NCBI GenBank assembly: GCA_945873065.1 | Contig: CAMCBN010000002.1 | Coordinates: forward strand, 1-64,000 | DNA length: 64,000 nt | Source: an uncultured Candidatus Saccharibacteria bacterium | GTDB taxonomy: Bacteria > Patescibacteriota > Saccharimonadia > Saccharimonadales > Saccharimonadaceae | Direction of reading: 5' to 3' | Shown: piece after piece, positions 16,859-25,549 of the stretch | How the letters are laid out: the number at the start of each line of letters is the position of its first letter | Numbering within the stretch: position 1 is the first letter of the stretch | The notes under the pieces: generated by a model | Databases searched by the model: none | Told to the model about the DNA's origin: nothing | The model's input: only the letters and a program-made list of their open reading frames with translations | Position numbers and translations under genes: made by a program

Positions 16859-18279
16859 ATAGAGCGACTGAATTATTAAAAAATACAGTACTGTTAACTA
16901 TCAGTAAGATCGCGACGCAGGCGATATCGTTTTTGTTGGTCCCTTTATACACGTTTTATTTGTCGGCGAGTGACTACGGGCAGGTCGATCTTATCATGAC
17001 TTATATATCGTTGTGCGCGCCGATCATCTCTGTTCAGTTAGAATTTGCGGCATTTCGGTTTGCGATAGATTTGCGCGATGATACCAGGGCGTTGAGCGGT
17101 GTTTTGTCAACGATTTTTGGCATAGTTATACCGGTGATGGGGGTAGCTATTGTAGGATTTGCTATAGTGGCTTTGTTTGTCGAGGTGCCATATGCTGTAT
17201 TGATATGTCTAAATGTTGTAGCATCTGTCGTATCAGCTATACTGTTGCAATTTATGCGAGGAGTGGGTGATACAAAGAGCTTTTCTCTTGCTAGTTTGGT
17301 GATCGGTGCTTTGACTACCGTGTTATCATTTGTGTTTGTAGCTATATTGCATATGCCAGCCTTTAGTTTGATGATATCGTTGGTGTTGGCAAATGGTGTT
17401 GGGATAGTATATTTAGTATTTGCGATAAAGAAAAAAAGACACATCCATCTATGGCACGGAGAAAAACAGGCGTCATTACGGTCGGATATGTTGCGGTATG
17501 CAATACCTCTTTTACCTAACAATGTTGCTTGGTGGGTGCTAAATGTATCTGACCGAACGATTATTTCGATATGTATAGGTGCTGCAGCAAATGGAGTTTA
17601 TGCGATAGCAAATAAATTTGCCTTTGTACCGAGCATTTTGTTCGGGATATTTAATATGAGTTGGAGTGAATCAGCGTCTTTGACTATTCACTCTGAAGAT
17701 AGGGACGCGTATTTTTCGCGCGTGTCTGATGTGTGTTTGAGGGTGTATTCGTTCGGAACAGTTATATATCTGCTAGTACTTGATATGTTTTATCCGTATA
17801 TCGTTGGGTCGGAGTATAGTGAGTCAAGAGAGTTGGTGCCTATTCTCGTGATCGGTGCTTTTTTCCAGGCGATACTGGGGAACTATTCTGCAATATATAT
17901 TGCGAAGAAAAAGACGAAAGATGTAGCTAGTAGTTCTATAGCTGCTGCAATTATCAATATTATGATAAATATAGCCTTTGTGGGGGTGATCGGTGTATAT
18001 GCTGCTGCAGTCTCTACCGCTATAGCGTTTGCGTCCATTACTGCCATACGACACTTTCATGTTCAGCGTTATGTCAAGATAAAATATCGCTCAATGAGCT
18101 TGATTAGTTCTGGTGTAATACTTATAGTGGGTTGCGTGACTTACTATATGACGTTGCCAATGTATGCGGTTGCTTTGGTATGTTTGGTGCTGATATTGAT
18201 GGGTGTTGTTTTGAATCGCGATTTTATTACGGTGATATTAGCTTTGCGCGGAAAGAAGCGATATAAGAATGAAGGCTAA
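16855..18279 (+). CDS. Wzx-type polysaccharide flippase (MATE/MVF-like)
   Basis: A 474-residue protein with about 12-14 membrane helices, opening with TISKIATQAISFLLVPLYT, the usual start of Wzx/RfbX proteins. It moves lipid-linked repeat units across the membrane. It completes the transferase, flippase, polymerase and chain-length set, so this operon is a Wzx/Wzy-dependent pathway. The end overlaps the VanZ gene by 11 bp. Confidence 0.9.
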   Translation: MNRATELLKNTVLLTISKIATQAISFLLVPLYTFYLSASDYGQVDLIMTYISLCAPIISVQLEFAAFRFAIDLRDDTRALSGVLSTIFGIVIPVMGVAIVGFAIVALFVEVPYAVLICLNVVASVVSAILLQFMRGVGDTKSFSLASLVIGALTTVLSFVFVAILHMPAFSLMISLVLANGVGIVYLVFAIKKKRHIHLWHGEKQASLRSDMLRYAIPLLPNNVAWWVLNVSDRTIISICIGAAANGVYAIANKFAFVPSILFGIFNMSWSESASLTIHSEDRDAYFSRVSDVCLRVYSFGTVIYLLVLDMFYPYIVGSEYSESRELVPILVIGAFFQAILGNYSAIYIAKKKTKDVASSSIAAAIINIMINIAFVGVIGVYAAAVSTAIAFASITAIRHFHVQRYVKIKYRSMSLISSGVILIVGCVTYYMTLPMYAVALVCLVLILMGVVLNRDFITVILALRGKKRYKNEG

Positions 18280-18781
18280 CACTGGCAAGACAAAAGAAAG
18301 CTATATATTTTTTGCTGTAAGTAGTGTTTTGGTGTTACTATGGATGACTCTTATATATACATTGTCGAGCCAGCCATCAGGAGTGTCAAATAGCCAAAGC
18401 GATTTGATCGTCTCTCCCTTGCGTCAGGTATTGCCTAGTGCAAGCCATGCGGTGCTTACGTTTATCGTCCGAAAGGGGGCGCATGTTTTTGCCTATTGTG
18501 TATTGGGTGGTCTGGTGTATAACGCGGTACAGCAAGGTGTTATTTGTAGTCGTGCTAATTTACGTGAGCACGCTGGTAGTACGCGGGTGTCGCGCTTTGG
18601 GTTGGCTATATGTGCGACAGTTATATGTTCGCTATATGCTATGACTGACGAGATTCATCAGTTGTATGTGCCCGGTAGGAGTGGTGAGGTGCGAGATATT
18701 TTGATCGATAGTATAGCGGCAGTAATCGGAGTGCTTGTAGCGTTTTTTGTATACTGGCGGATTATACGGGTTGATGAATAG
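18269..18781 (+). CDS. VanZ-family membrane protein
   Basis: A 170-residue protein with four hydrophobic helices and the VanZ signatures KGAHVFAYCVLGGL and DEIHQLYVPGRSGEVRDILI. The molecular role of VanZ proteins is unsettled; some give low-level glycopeptide or lipopeptide resistance. Here it sits exactly between the polysaccharide genes and the acyl-carrier genes, overlapping both neighbours, so a role in envelope lipid or glycan handling is a reasonable guess only. Confidence 0.85.
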   Translation: MKANTGKTKESYIFFAVSSVLVLLWMTLIYTLSSQPSGVSNSQSDLIVSPLRQVLPSASHAVLTFIVRKGAHVFAYCVLGGLVYNAVQQGVICSRANLREHAGSTRVSRFGLAICATVICSLYAMTDEIHQLYVPGRSGEVRDILIDSIAAVIGVLVAFFVYWRIIRVDE

Positions 18782-19370
18782 GTTTAGTTGGAATACACAG
18801 GACTATTTTGCACATGATAGGCCGCTGTATATTTGTTTCGCCGATAAAAGTCTTGTAGCAAAACAACATCAAGTATCTCTGCCTGTGCATTACCGTGGGT
18901 CAGCTCGCGATGAGTCGCGATATGCGTATACGGTATTAGCTAATTTGTTGCGCTATGTAGGTCTTGTGTATCGAGCGCAAGATATCATAGTTTCCCCCGC
19001 TGGTAAACCGTATCACGCCCAAAACGATTATTATTTTTCTTACGCTCATTCGTTTGGGCAGATAGTTTGTGTGATAGGTGATCGACCACTAGGTGTAGAT
19101 ATAGAGCGGTCACGGCCAGAGCTGATGGCTATACGATCTAAAGTACTGACAAAGCAAGATGTGGCACAAAAAACACCTCTTCTCTCGGCCTGGGTCGTAA
19201 AGGAGGCGTATAGTAAGTTGCTTGGCGTTGGGCTTGGCTTGTCGTTTTCACGGATATCTGTTGAAGCTATTTATCAGAAGTGCCACTGTGTAATGGGCTA
19301 TACGAGTGATTATCGGTGGGCGGTTTGCTATAGCGGTCGGTCGCTTCCGTTAAGGTTCGTGAAATTGTAA
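18774..19370 (+). CDS. 4'-phosphopantetheinyl transferase (Sfp-type)
   Basis: A 198-residue enzyme that moves phosphopantetheine from CoA to a serine of carrier proteins. Visible are GKPYH (78-81), the FSYAHS segment (88-93), the Mg-binding GVDIE (D109, E111) and WVVKEAYSKL with W140, K143 and E144. Length and motifs fit Sfp rather than the shorter AcpS. The start at 18774 (MNRFSW) gives an 8-bp overlap with VanZ and removes an unlikely upstream extension. The ACP it should activate is encoded next, 87 bp downstream. Confidence 0.85.
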   Translation: MNRFSWNTQDYFAHDRPLYICFADKSLVAKQHQVSLPVHYRGSARDESRYAYTVLANLLRYVGLVYRAQDIIVSPAGKPYHAQNDYYFSYAHSFGQIVCVIGDRPLGVDIERSRPELMAIRSKVLTKQDVAQKTPLLSAWVVKEAYSKLLGVGLGLSFSRISVEAIYQKCHCVMGYTSDYRWAVCYSGRSLPLRFVKL

Positions 19371-19400
19371 CAAAAAGCTAGTACTATTTTTGATAACTGG

Positions 19401-19406
19401 TATAAT
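19401..19406 (+). promoter_or_regulatory. extended -10 for the ACP-FabD-FabF-ligase operon
   Basis: TGG-TATAAT at 19398-19406, about 50 nt before the ACP start, which has its own AGGAGG. The four acyl genes can therefore be expressed apart from the polysaccharide operon. No good -35 is seen. Confidence 0.6.
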
Positions 19407-19457
19407 ATCTGGCGTACAGGGTTACCAAGGGTATTCCATTAACTAACAGGAGGGCGT

Positions 19458-19697
19458 ATGTTCGACAAGATACAAACGATTATACACGACGAATGCGGTG
19501 TAGCGCGTGAGGATATTGTGCCTGAGGCGGATTTACGAGGTGATTTGGGTATCGATAGTATGGCAGCAGTGAACTTGTCATTTGAGATAGAAAACGCTTT
19601 TGGCATAGTTATTTCCGACGAAGAATTAGCGACTCTTACCACGGTAGCAGACATCGTGGCATTAGTAGAGGCGAAACAAGAAAAACCAAACGATTGA
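19458..19697 (+). CDS. acyl carrier protein
   Basis: A 79-residue ACP. Ser34 in GIDSMAAV is the phosphopantetheine site (DSM rather than the commoner DSL). The four-helix pattern and acidic composition are typical. AGGAGG lies 5-10 nt before the ATG. Discrete ACPs are unusual in Saccharibacteria, which generally lack a full fatty-acid synthase (established for the group from genome surveys). It is followed by FabD, FabF and a ligase, so it is most likely their shared carrier. Confidence 0.93.
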   Translation: MFDKIQTIIHDECGVAREDIVPEADLRGDLGIDSMAAVNLSFEIENAFGIVISDEELATLTTVADIVALVEAKQEKPND

Positions 19698-19718
19698 TTT
19701 ACGGAGTATTATTATATA

Positions 19719-20681
19719 ATGCAAAAAAAAGAGAGGGTAGCCATCCTGTTTCCGGGTCAGGGTGCGCAGTGTGTTGGTATGGCGCAGGATTTTTATGAAC
19801 AAAGCGAAGTTGCGCGCCGTATTTTTGACGATACAGCATGTGATTTTGATGATAATATCACAGCACAAGAGCTTTGTTTTCACGGGCCAGCAGAAACTTT
19901 GCGTAATACTCGTTATAGCCAAGCATGTATCTTTTTGGCAAGTATGGCCATAGCTGAAACCTTAAGGCAGTATGGTTTGCAAGCTGATGCGGTGGCAGGG
20001 GTGAGTCTCGGTGAGTATAGTGCGCTATGCTACGCGGGAGCTTTTTCGGTGCAGGAGGGAGTCGATATATTGAAAGAGCGTGGGCGAATTATGGACGAAA
20101 AGATACCGCATGGCACGACGATGTCAGCAGTGTTGGGGTTGACAGCTGAGGAGTTGCAGGCATATTGTCGACAAGTTTCTACTGATGATGATCCGTGTGA
20201 GATCGCTAGCTATATCACGCCACAACGGACAGTGATCGCTGGTACAACAATGGCGATCGAGCGAATGAAGGAAAAGTGTTCCGGTAGCGGCAAACGGGTG
20301 CGGGTGATACCAATAGAGGTGTCGGGGGCGTTTCACTCACAGCTGGCACGATCGGCGGCAGATGATTTTGCTACAGTATTACAAGACTATCCAATTCGTC
20401 GGCCAGATATCCCGGTTTATTACAATGTCGATGGTAAAACACGAGATAGTATCGTTTCTGATTTTGTAAAGATAGAGGCGGCTCAGCTATACACAAGCGT
20501 ACAATTTGTCAAAACCATTGAGTCGATGTATAGCGATGGTATTCTTCGGTATATTGCTGTTGGCCCAGGTGCGACTATGGCGGGTGCAGTGCAAGATATA
20601 TTGCAATCCCATCAAGATACTATTGTCCAAAAAGTGAGTACGTACGATGAGATAAGCCAAACCGTGGGTGAAGGAGATTAA
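19719..20681 (+). CDS. fabD: malonyl-CoA:ACP transacylase (FabD-like)
   Basis: A 320-residue acyltransferase. FPGQGAQ opens the fold, Ser96 in GVSLGEYSA is the nucleophile, RGR (121-123) is the carboxylate-binding arginine region and His206 in GAFHSQL completes the dyad. The arginine suggests a malonyl-type substrate. In the usual pathway it loads malonyl on ACP for condensation. A GGAG lies rather far (13 nt) from the ATG. Whether this organism makes malonyl-CoA cannot be seen here. Confidence 0.9.
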   Translation: MQKKERVAILFPGQGAQCVGMAQDFYEQSEVARRIFDDTACDFDDNITAQELCFHGPAETLRNTRYSQACIFLASMAIAETLRQYGLQADAVAGVSLGEYSALCYAGAFSVQEGVDILKERGRIMDEKIPHGTTMSAVLGLTAEELQAYCRQVSTDDDPCEIASYITPQRTVIAGTTMAIERMKEKCSGSGKRVRVIPIEVSGAFHSQLARSAADDFATVLQDYPIRRPDIPVYYNVDGKTRDSIVSDFVKIEAAQLYTSVQFVKTIESMYSDGILRYIAVGPGATMAGAVQDILQSHQDTIVQKVSTYDEISQTVGEGD

Positions 20682-20683
20682 GC

Positions 20684-21916
20684 ATGAAACGGCGAGTTGT
20701 AATCACAGGATTAGGCGCAGTGTCACCTCTAGGTGGTGATATCGCACGGTTGTGGCGTGGTGCGTGTAAAGGAGAAAGTGGTGTGGGGTCGATCACCGCC
20801 TTTGATACAACCTATAACCCAATAAAGATTGCTGCTGAAGTACGCGATTGGCATCCCGAGCAATATATCGAACCGCGAAGTCTCCGGCATAACGCTCGTT
20901 TTATCCAATTTGCTCGGGTGGCGGCACAGCAAGCCTACCAGATGAGTGGTTTGACGGAGGCTAGATTAAATCGTGACCGTTTCGGTGTATATGTATCATC
21001 TAGTGTAGGTGGTATAGACATGCTCGAGAAGGTCAGTCGATCGTTTCGGGTAGATGCGCCGAGTCGAGTCCCGCCATATTTAATACCGAATGTTATGCTA
21101 AATCTGGCGTCTGGTACTATCGCAATCGACTTACAGGCGCATGGCCATAACATCGCGACAGCATCAGCTTGTGCCTCAGGAGCGAATGCTATCGGCGAAG
21201 CGTTTCGAGTCATCCAGCGGGGAGAACAAGATGTGATGTTGGCCGGTGCGGCCGATGCGGCTATTACACCATTGTCACTGGCGGGTTTTGCTGCAATGAG
21301 AGCTATGTATACTGGTGATGACCCAAGTCGAGCCAGTATACCTTTTGACGCTGAGCGATCAGGTACGGTAATGGGGGAGGGGGCTGGTGTGATCGCATTA
21401 GAAGAGCTCGAACATGCTCGAGCTCGTAATGTACCGATTATTGCCGAATTGGTCGGGTATGGTACGAACTGTGACGCTTATAGTATCGCTACACCGGAGG
21501 TAGAAGGGAGATCTGTTGGGAGAGCGATGCAACTAGCACTTGATGACGCAAGGATTGTTGCGGCCGACATTGGATATATTAATGCTCACGGTACATCGAC
21601 AATATTAAACGACAAAACTGAAACGCTAGCTATTCATCGAGTATTTGGTGAGTTGACAGAGGTGCCTGTATCTTCGACAAAATCGATGACTGGACATATG
21701 CTTGGTGCGAGCGGTGCGGTGGAGGCGATAATCACCACGAAAGCACTGCAGGATGGTATTGTGCCACCAACGGCAAATTATCGCGTGCCCGACCCCGATT
21801 GTCGCTTGAATATTGTGACAAAGTGTCAGCGCGCATCGTTTCAGTACGCTTTGACAAATTCATTTGGTTTTGGTGGGCATAACGCATGTTTGGTGTTAAA
21901 GAAATGGCTAGATTAG
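20684..21916 (+). CDS. fabF: beta-ketoacyl-ACP synthase II (FabF-like)
   Basis: A 410-residue condensing enzyme with an intact Cys-His-His triad: C163 in TASACASG, H302 in NAHGTST and H338 in KSMTGHMLGASGA, with K333. NSFGFGGHN closes the active site. It should perform decarboxylative condensation of malonyl-ACP with an acyl primer. It starts 2 nt after the FabD stop and overlaps the ligase gene. No ketoreductase, dehydratase or enoyl reductase gene is nearby, so its product would remain a beta-ketoacyl unit unless processed elsewhere. Confidence 0.93.
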   Translation: MKRRVVITGLGAVSPLGGDIARLWRGACKGESGVGSITAFDTTYNPIKIAAEVRDWHPEQYIEPRSLRHNARFIQFARVAAQQAYQMSGLTEARLNRDRFGVYVSSSVGGIDMLEKVSRSFRVDAPSRVPPYLIPNVMLNLASGTIAIDLQAHGHNIATASACASGANAIGEAFRVIQRGEQDVMLAGAADAAITPLSLAGFAAMRAMYTGDDPSRASIPFDAERSGTVMGEGAGVIALEELEHARARNVPIIAELVGYGTNCDAYSIATPEVEGRSVGRAMQLALDDARIVAADIGYINAHGTSTILNDKTETLAIHRVFGELTEVPVSSTKSMTGHMLGASGAVEAIITTKALQDGIVPPTANYRVPDPDCRLNIVTKCQRASFQYALTNSFGFGGHNACLVLKKWLD

Positions 21917-23583
21917 AGATTGTTGACACATTACAAAAAATGTTTCGACGTAGTGTATTATTGTACAATGAAGATACTTTTTGTATCTATATTGACGAAC
22001 GTGGTCGGCGACGCGAAATAACATATCGACAGTTTGGAGAAGATGTCATTGCTTTGGGGATTGCTTTAAAAGGACGTCGGCGCAATCTTTATGGGCGACA
22101 GATTGGTGTGGTCGGCCCGAATTCGTACTGGTGGGTAGTGACGTATATGGCAGTGATAGATAATGGTGGTATTATCGTGCCGCTTGACAAAGAATTGACA
22201 AAAGAAGAGCTCGCAGACTGCTTGCAGCGCGTAGAATTAAGCAAGCTGTTTTATGCACCAACAGCTGAGTTGAATAAAAAGATTAATACTGTGAAGGAAG
22301 AAAACACCTCATGTGAATATATCCCATTTTGGCAGGAGTATGAAGATAAAGCATCGGTATCGGTGCGGAGCTTGATACGAGATGGCAACAAGCGTCGGGC
22401 ACGACAATACGGACGTACGGTAGAACCGCCTTTTATACAGCCCGATGCATGTGCCGCATTGCTTTTTACCTCTGGTACAACCTTTCGGTCAAAAATCGTC
22501 ATGCTATCGCAGCGGGCGATTGCATTGAGCGTACAACACGAGGCGACACCGTACAAGGTTTCTGGGCGCGACACATTCTTTTCTATTTTGCCACTTCACC
22601 ATATGCTTGAGTGTAGCACAGGTTTTTTCGCGCCAATGTGTTTTGGCTCGTCGATATACTTCAGTCGTGGTGTGCGCTACACAGGCGCAGAGCTTAAGCG
22701 GGAGCGGCCAACATTTATTATTTGTGTGCCACGTTTGCTTGACGTGATACATAATAAGATATGGGCTGGTCTGACGACGCGTAAACTTACTTCATTGGTA
22801 CAAAAAATATTGAGTGTATTGCGCTGGTGTCGGACCGATTCGTATGGGCGCTGGTTGCGTCAGCGACTATTCTGGGGGGTTTATAGACAGTTTGGTGGAA
22901 AAATCCGAATAATGGTGTGTGGTGGTGCGCAGGTAGACCTGTCAACTGTCCGTAATCTCACGCAATTTGGTTTCCCTGTTTACCAGGGGTATGGTTTGAC
23001 AGAATTTTCGCCAACAGTATCTTCGACAACGCCAGATCGTGATGATATAGATTCGGTTGGCTGGCCGATTCAAGACACGACACTTCGCATCATTGACCCT
23101 GACAAAAAGGGAGTTGGTGAAATTGTTGTAGGTGGACCATATATAATGCTTGGCTACTATAACGATCCAGGCCAAACTGAAGCTGTCTTGCGTGATGGTT
23201 ATCTTTATACTGGCGATGTCGGATACATAAAGCCAAATGGTGCGCTCAAAATAGTTGGTCGCAAGAAGAATGTAATTATCACGAGTGGTGGCAAGAAGAT
23301 TTATCCAGAGGAGATAGAAGCTTTGCTGCAAAAATGCTCTGTCATAAAAGAAGTCGTTGTATTAGGAGAGCAAACTCGGTATTCTCAGCGAGTATGTGCA
23401 CACATCGTATTACATCACGCAGGGACACAGGCAATGCGAGAGTTATACCAAAATGAAGCTCGTAGTAATATACAAAGGATAAATGATCAATTAGCGCCGT
23501 ATGAACGTATCAACAAGATAGTTTTTCGTGATCAGGTGTTCGAGCGAACATCAACGCAAAAGATCAAACGACATAAAATTTAA
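21886..23583 (+). CDS. acyl-adenylate-forming ligase (acyl-CoA/acyl-ACP synthetase-like)
   Basis: A 565-residue ANL-superfamily enzyme that activates a carboxylic acid as acyl-AMP and passes it to CoA or a carrier protein. The phosphate-binding loop reads LFTSGTTFRSKIVM (193-206), where the usual TSGTTGxPKG has G-to-F and PKG-to-SKI changes but keeps the lysine. YGLTEFSP (369-376), YTGDVGYI (441-448), GRKKNVIITSGGKKIYPEEIE (458-478) and the C-terminal TQKIKR lysine are present. An internal ATG at 21904 is an alternative start with less overlap. In this operon it probably loads a scavenged fatty acid onto the ACP (inference). Confidence 0.85.
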   Translation: MFGVKEMARLEIVDTLQKMFRRSVLLYNEDTFCIYIDERGRRREITYRQFGEDVIALGIALKGRRRNLYGRQIGVVGPNSYWWVVTYMAVIDNGGIIVPLDKELTKEELADCLQRVELSKLFYAPTAELNKKINTVKEENTSCEYIPFWQEYEDKASVSVRSLIRDGNKRRARQYGRTVEPPFIQPDACAALLFTSGTTFRSKIVMLSQRAIALSVQHEATPYKVSGRDTFFSILPLHHMLECSTGFFAPMCFGSSIYFSRGVRYTGAELKRERPTFIICVPRLLDVIHNKIWAGLTTRKLTSLVQKILSVLRWCRTDSYGRWLRQRLFWGVYRQFGGKIRIMVCGGAQVDLSTVRNLTQFGFPVYQGYGLTEFSPTVSSTTPDRDDIDSVGWPIQDTTLRIIDPDKKGVGEIVVGGPYIMLGYYNDPGQTEAVLRDGYLYTGDVGYIKPNGALKIVGRKKNVIITSGGKKIYPEEIEALLQKCSVIKEVVVLGEQTRYSQRVCAHIVLHHAGTQAMRELYQNEARSNIQRINDQLAPYERINKIVFRDQVFERTSTQKIKRHKI

Positions 23584-23617
23584 TGACGTTGAATTGTTCG
23601 ATAAAATAGCACAAATG

Positions 23618-23811
23618 TTTGTATATTGTTCGATGAAATGTTACAATACGACAGGGGGGTACGAAGGTACTCTAGGTAAGATACAGTTATGATTAGCTGA
23701 GCGTGTCCTTTTACGCGCGAGCAGGGGAGCCGACTGAGGTATTCTATTAGAGATCCCCTAATTCTGCTTACTCTTCGGGCTTATTACAAAAACTGGTATA
23801 ATGTATACGCA
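23618..23811 (+). ncRNA. possible structured transcript or long leader before pyruvate kinase
   Basis: A promoter-like TTTGTA (23618-23623), 18-bp spacer and TGT-TACAAT (23642-23647) open a region with no ORF. Downstream, GCGT/ACGC (23701-23716) forms a small hairpin. AGCAG-GGGA (23720-23728) can pair with TCCC (23754-23757) and CTGCT (23764-23768) with a bulge. There is no clear T-run terminator. I match it to no known RNA family. Pyruvate kinase has its own leaderless -10, so this could be an independent RNA. Confidence 0.3.
23797..23802 (+). promoter_or_regulatory. extended -10 before pyruvate kinase
   Basis: TGG-TATAAT ends 9 nt before the ATG at 23812. No Shine-Dalgarno is present, so a leaderless or nearly leaderless mRNA is predicted. 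Confidence 0.7.
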
Positions 23812-25245
23812 ATGAATAATTCTACAAAACGAACGAAGATTCTGGCGACTCTGGGGCCAGCAACCAATACACCAGAGATGATAGAACAACTTATCCGTGC
23901 TGGGGCGAATGGTTTTCGGCTCAATTTCAGTCATGGCTCGTATGAGGAACGGATAGACCAAATCAAATGGATACGCGATGCTAGCAAAAAGGTCGGTCGT
24001 ACGGTTGCGATCCTTCAAGATCTACAGGGGCCGAAGATTCGTCTTGGTGTCCTTAAGGATAATCACTTTGACGTAAAAGCTGGCGACGAAATAATCCTGG
24101 ATCATGCAGTGCGAGAGCACGATGGTAGCAATCGATTGCCTATTCAGTATAACCTGGCTGACAAAGTGAAGGTTGGTGAGCCAGTTTATCTATTTGATGG
24201 CAAGCTTCGTGGCGAGATGATCGAGCGTGTGAGCGACACGGCCATCAAAGTTCAGCTGAGTAACAATGGTTTTTTGATGAGTCGTAAGGGGCTGAATCTA
24301 CCCGATACCGATTTTGGCGGTGATATTTTGACACCAAAAGACTTGGCTGATATTGAGTTTGGTGCCGATAAAGATATTGATTTTGTAGCACTCAGCTTTA
24401 TTCAGAGTGCACACGACATTAATAATCTGCGACAGATTTTGCTGAGTCATGGCTCGACCGCGCAGATTATTGCAAAGGTCGAAACCAAGGCAGCTATCGA
24501 ACCAGAGACCCTAAAGGCGATCGCTAAGGCAGCTGATGGCATAATGGTGGCACGTGGTGACTTGGCGGTCGAAACCAGTCCAGAAATAGTGCCGATCGTC
24601 GAGCGAGAGGCGATTCGTCTATGTCGAAAATACGGTAAGTTGTCGATTGTAGCGACACAGATGCTAGCCAGCATGGTAGATAGTCCTGAGCCGACGCGTG
24701 CCGAGGTGAGCGATGTAGCTACGGCAGCTATTCTCGGTACCGATGTGGTGATGCTGTCAGACGAGACCGCTAATGGTAACTATCCAGTCGATGCAGTGCA
24801 AGTCATGGCTAACACAGTTCGTTATACTCAATCGCGCTGGCCAATGAACGATATGCCGATCGAGGAAGGCCGCACCAACCGCCGTTTGAATGCTATTGCG
24901 CACGCTGCTGTAGCGGTAGCAGCGAGTGTCGAGGCAAATGTGATCGTCGCAGAGACCCGTACTGGGGCTACGGCAGCTAGGATCGCGGCATGTCGGCCGG
25001 AACTGCCGATCGTTGCTGTGACACCCGATCCTCGGGTGGCGCAACAGCTAGCGTTGTCATACGCAACGCGTAGTTTCGTTCGGCCAGATAGCGAGACTCT
25101 TGGTAGTGACCTGACACAAGAGTTGCTGGACAACAATATGTTTGGTGACGATGTGCATGACGTAACAGCTATCATTATCAGTGGTCGGCAGCCAGGTATG
25201 ACTGGTGGCACTGATACGTTAGGTGTGCGTCGATTCGAGCGTTAG
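23812..25245 (+). CDS. pyk: pyruvate kinase
   Basis: A 477-residue enzyme converting PEP and ADP to pyruvate and ATP. TKILATLGPATN at the start, RLNFSHGSYEE, LQDLQGPKIRLG, the KVETKAAIE lysine segment, VARGDLAVE and ATQMLASM are all present, followed by the C-terminal allosteric-type domain. The full length suggests a working last step of glycolysis. It is monocistronic: a -10 just before it and a strong terminator just after it. Confidence 0.97.
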   Translation: MNNSTKRTKILATLGPATNTPEMIEQLIRAGANGFRLNFSHGSYEERIDQIKWIRDASKKVGRTVAILQDLQGPKIRLGVLKDNHFDVKAGDEIILDHAVREHDGSNRLPIQYNLADKVKVGEPVYLFDGKLRGEMIERVSDTAIKVQLSNNGFLMSRKGLNLPDTDFGGDILTPKDLADIEFGADKDIDFVALSFIQSAHDINNLRQILLSHGSTAQIIAKVETKAAIEPETLKAIAKAADGIMVARGDLAVETSPEIVPIVEREAIRLCRKYGKLSIVATQMLASMVDSPEPTRAEVSDVATAAILGTDVVMLSDETANGNYPVDAVQVMANTVRYTQSRWPMNDMPIEEGRTNRRLNAIAHAAVAVAASVEANVIVAETRTGATAARIAACRPELPIVAVTPDPRVAQQLALSYATRSFVRPDSETLGSDLTQELLDNNMFGDDVHDVTAIIISGRQPGMTGGTDTLGVRRFER

Positions 25246-25262
25246 TCCACGGGTAAATTTCG

Positions 25263-25300
25263 AAAACAACTTTATCATTAATTTGATAAAGTTGTTTTTT
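25263..25300 (+). terminator. intrinsic terminator of pyruvate kinase
   Basis: AAAACAACTTTATCA (25263-25277) and TGATAAAGTTGTTTT (25284-25298) form a 15-bp stem around a 6-nt loop, merging into a T-run. Confidence 0.9.
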
Positions 25301-25347
25301 GTACATCAGTTTTGAAAAAATCAGAGGTACTGTTGCTAGCCGATGGT

Positions 25348-25376
25348 TTGCGTTGTGTTAGAAAGTGCGATACACT
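25348..25376 (+). promoter_or_regulatory. promoter of the acidic tail-anchored protein, with long leader
   Basis: -35 TTGCGT (25348-25353), 17-bp spacer, -10 TACACT (25371-25376). The ATG is at 25550, so the leader is about 165 nt, unusually long for this genome. GTGCGT near 25475 and ACGCAC near 25517 could close a stem within it. No known riboswitch is recognised. Confidence 0.5.
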
Positions 25377-25549
25377 GGGGGAAACAACATAAGCGATACA
25401 TTGTGGGCAAAAGATTGATCAGCAATAGAGAAGTCTATCATATCTCGGTGTCGAGGGGCGGTTTGCTGTGTCAGTGCGTGGGTCTTTGTCTACAAGATGG
25501 TCACTTTGCTGGCCAATACGCACAAACACAAAAAGGAATCAAATAAACC

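Noticed and set aside
25343-25546. 67-residue ORF upstream of the acidic protein
   Set aside because: It overlaps the -35/-10 promoter, has no ribosome-binding site and no recognisable protein character.
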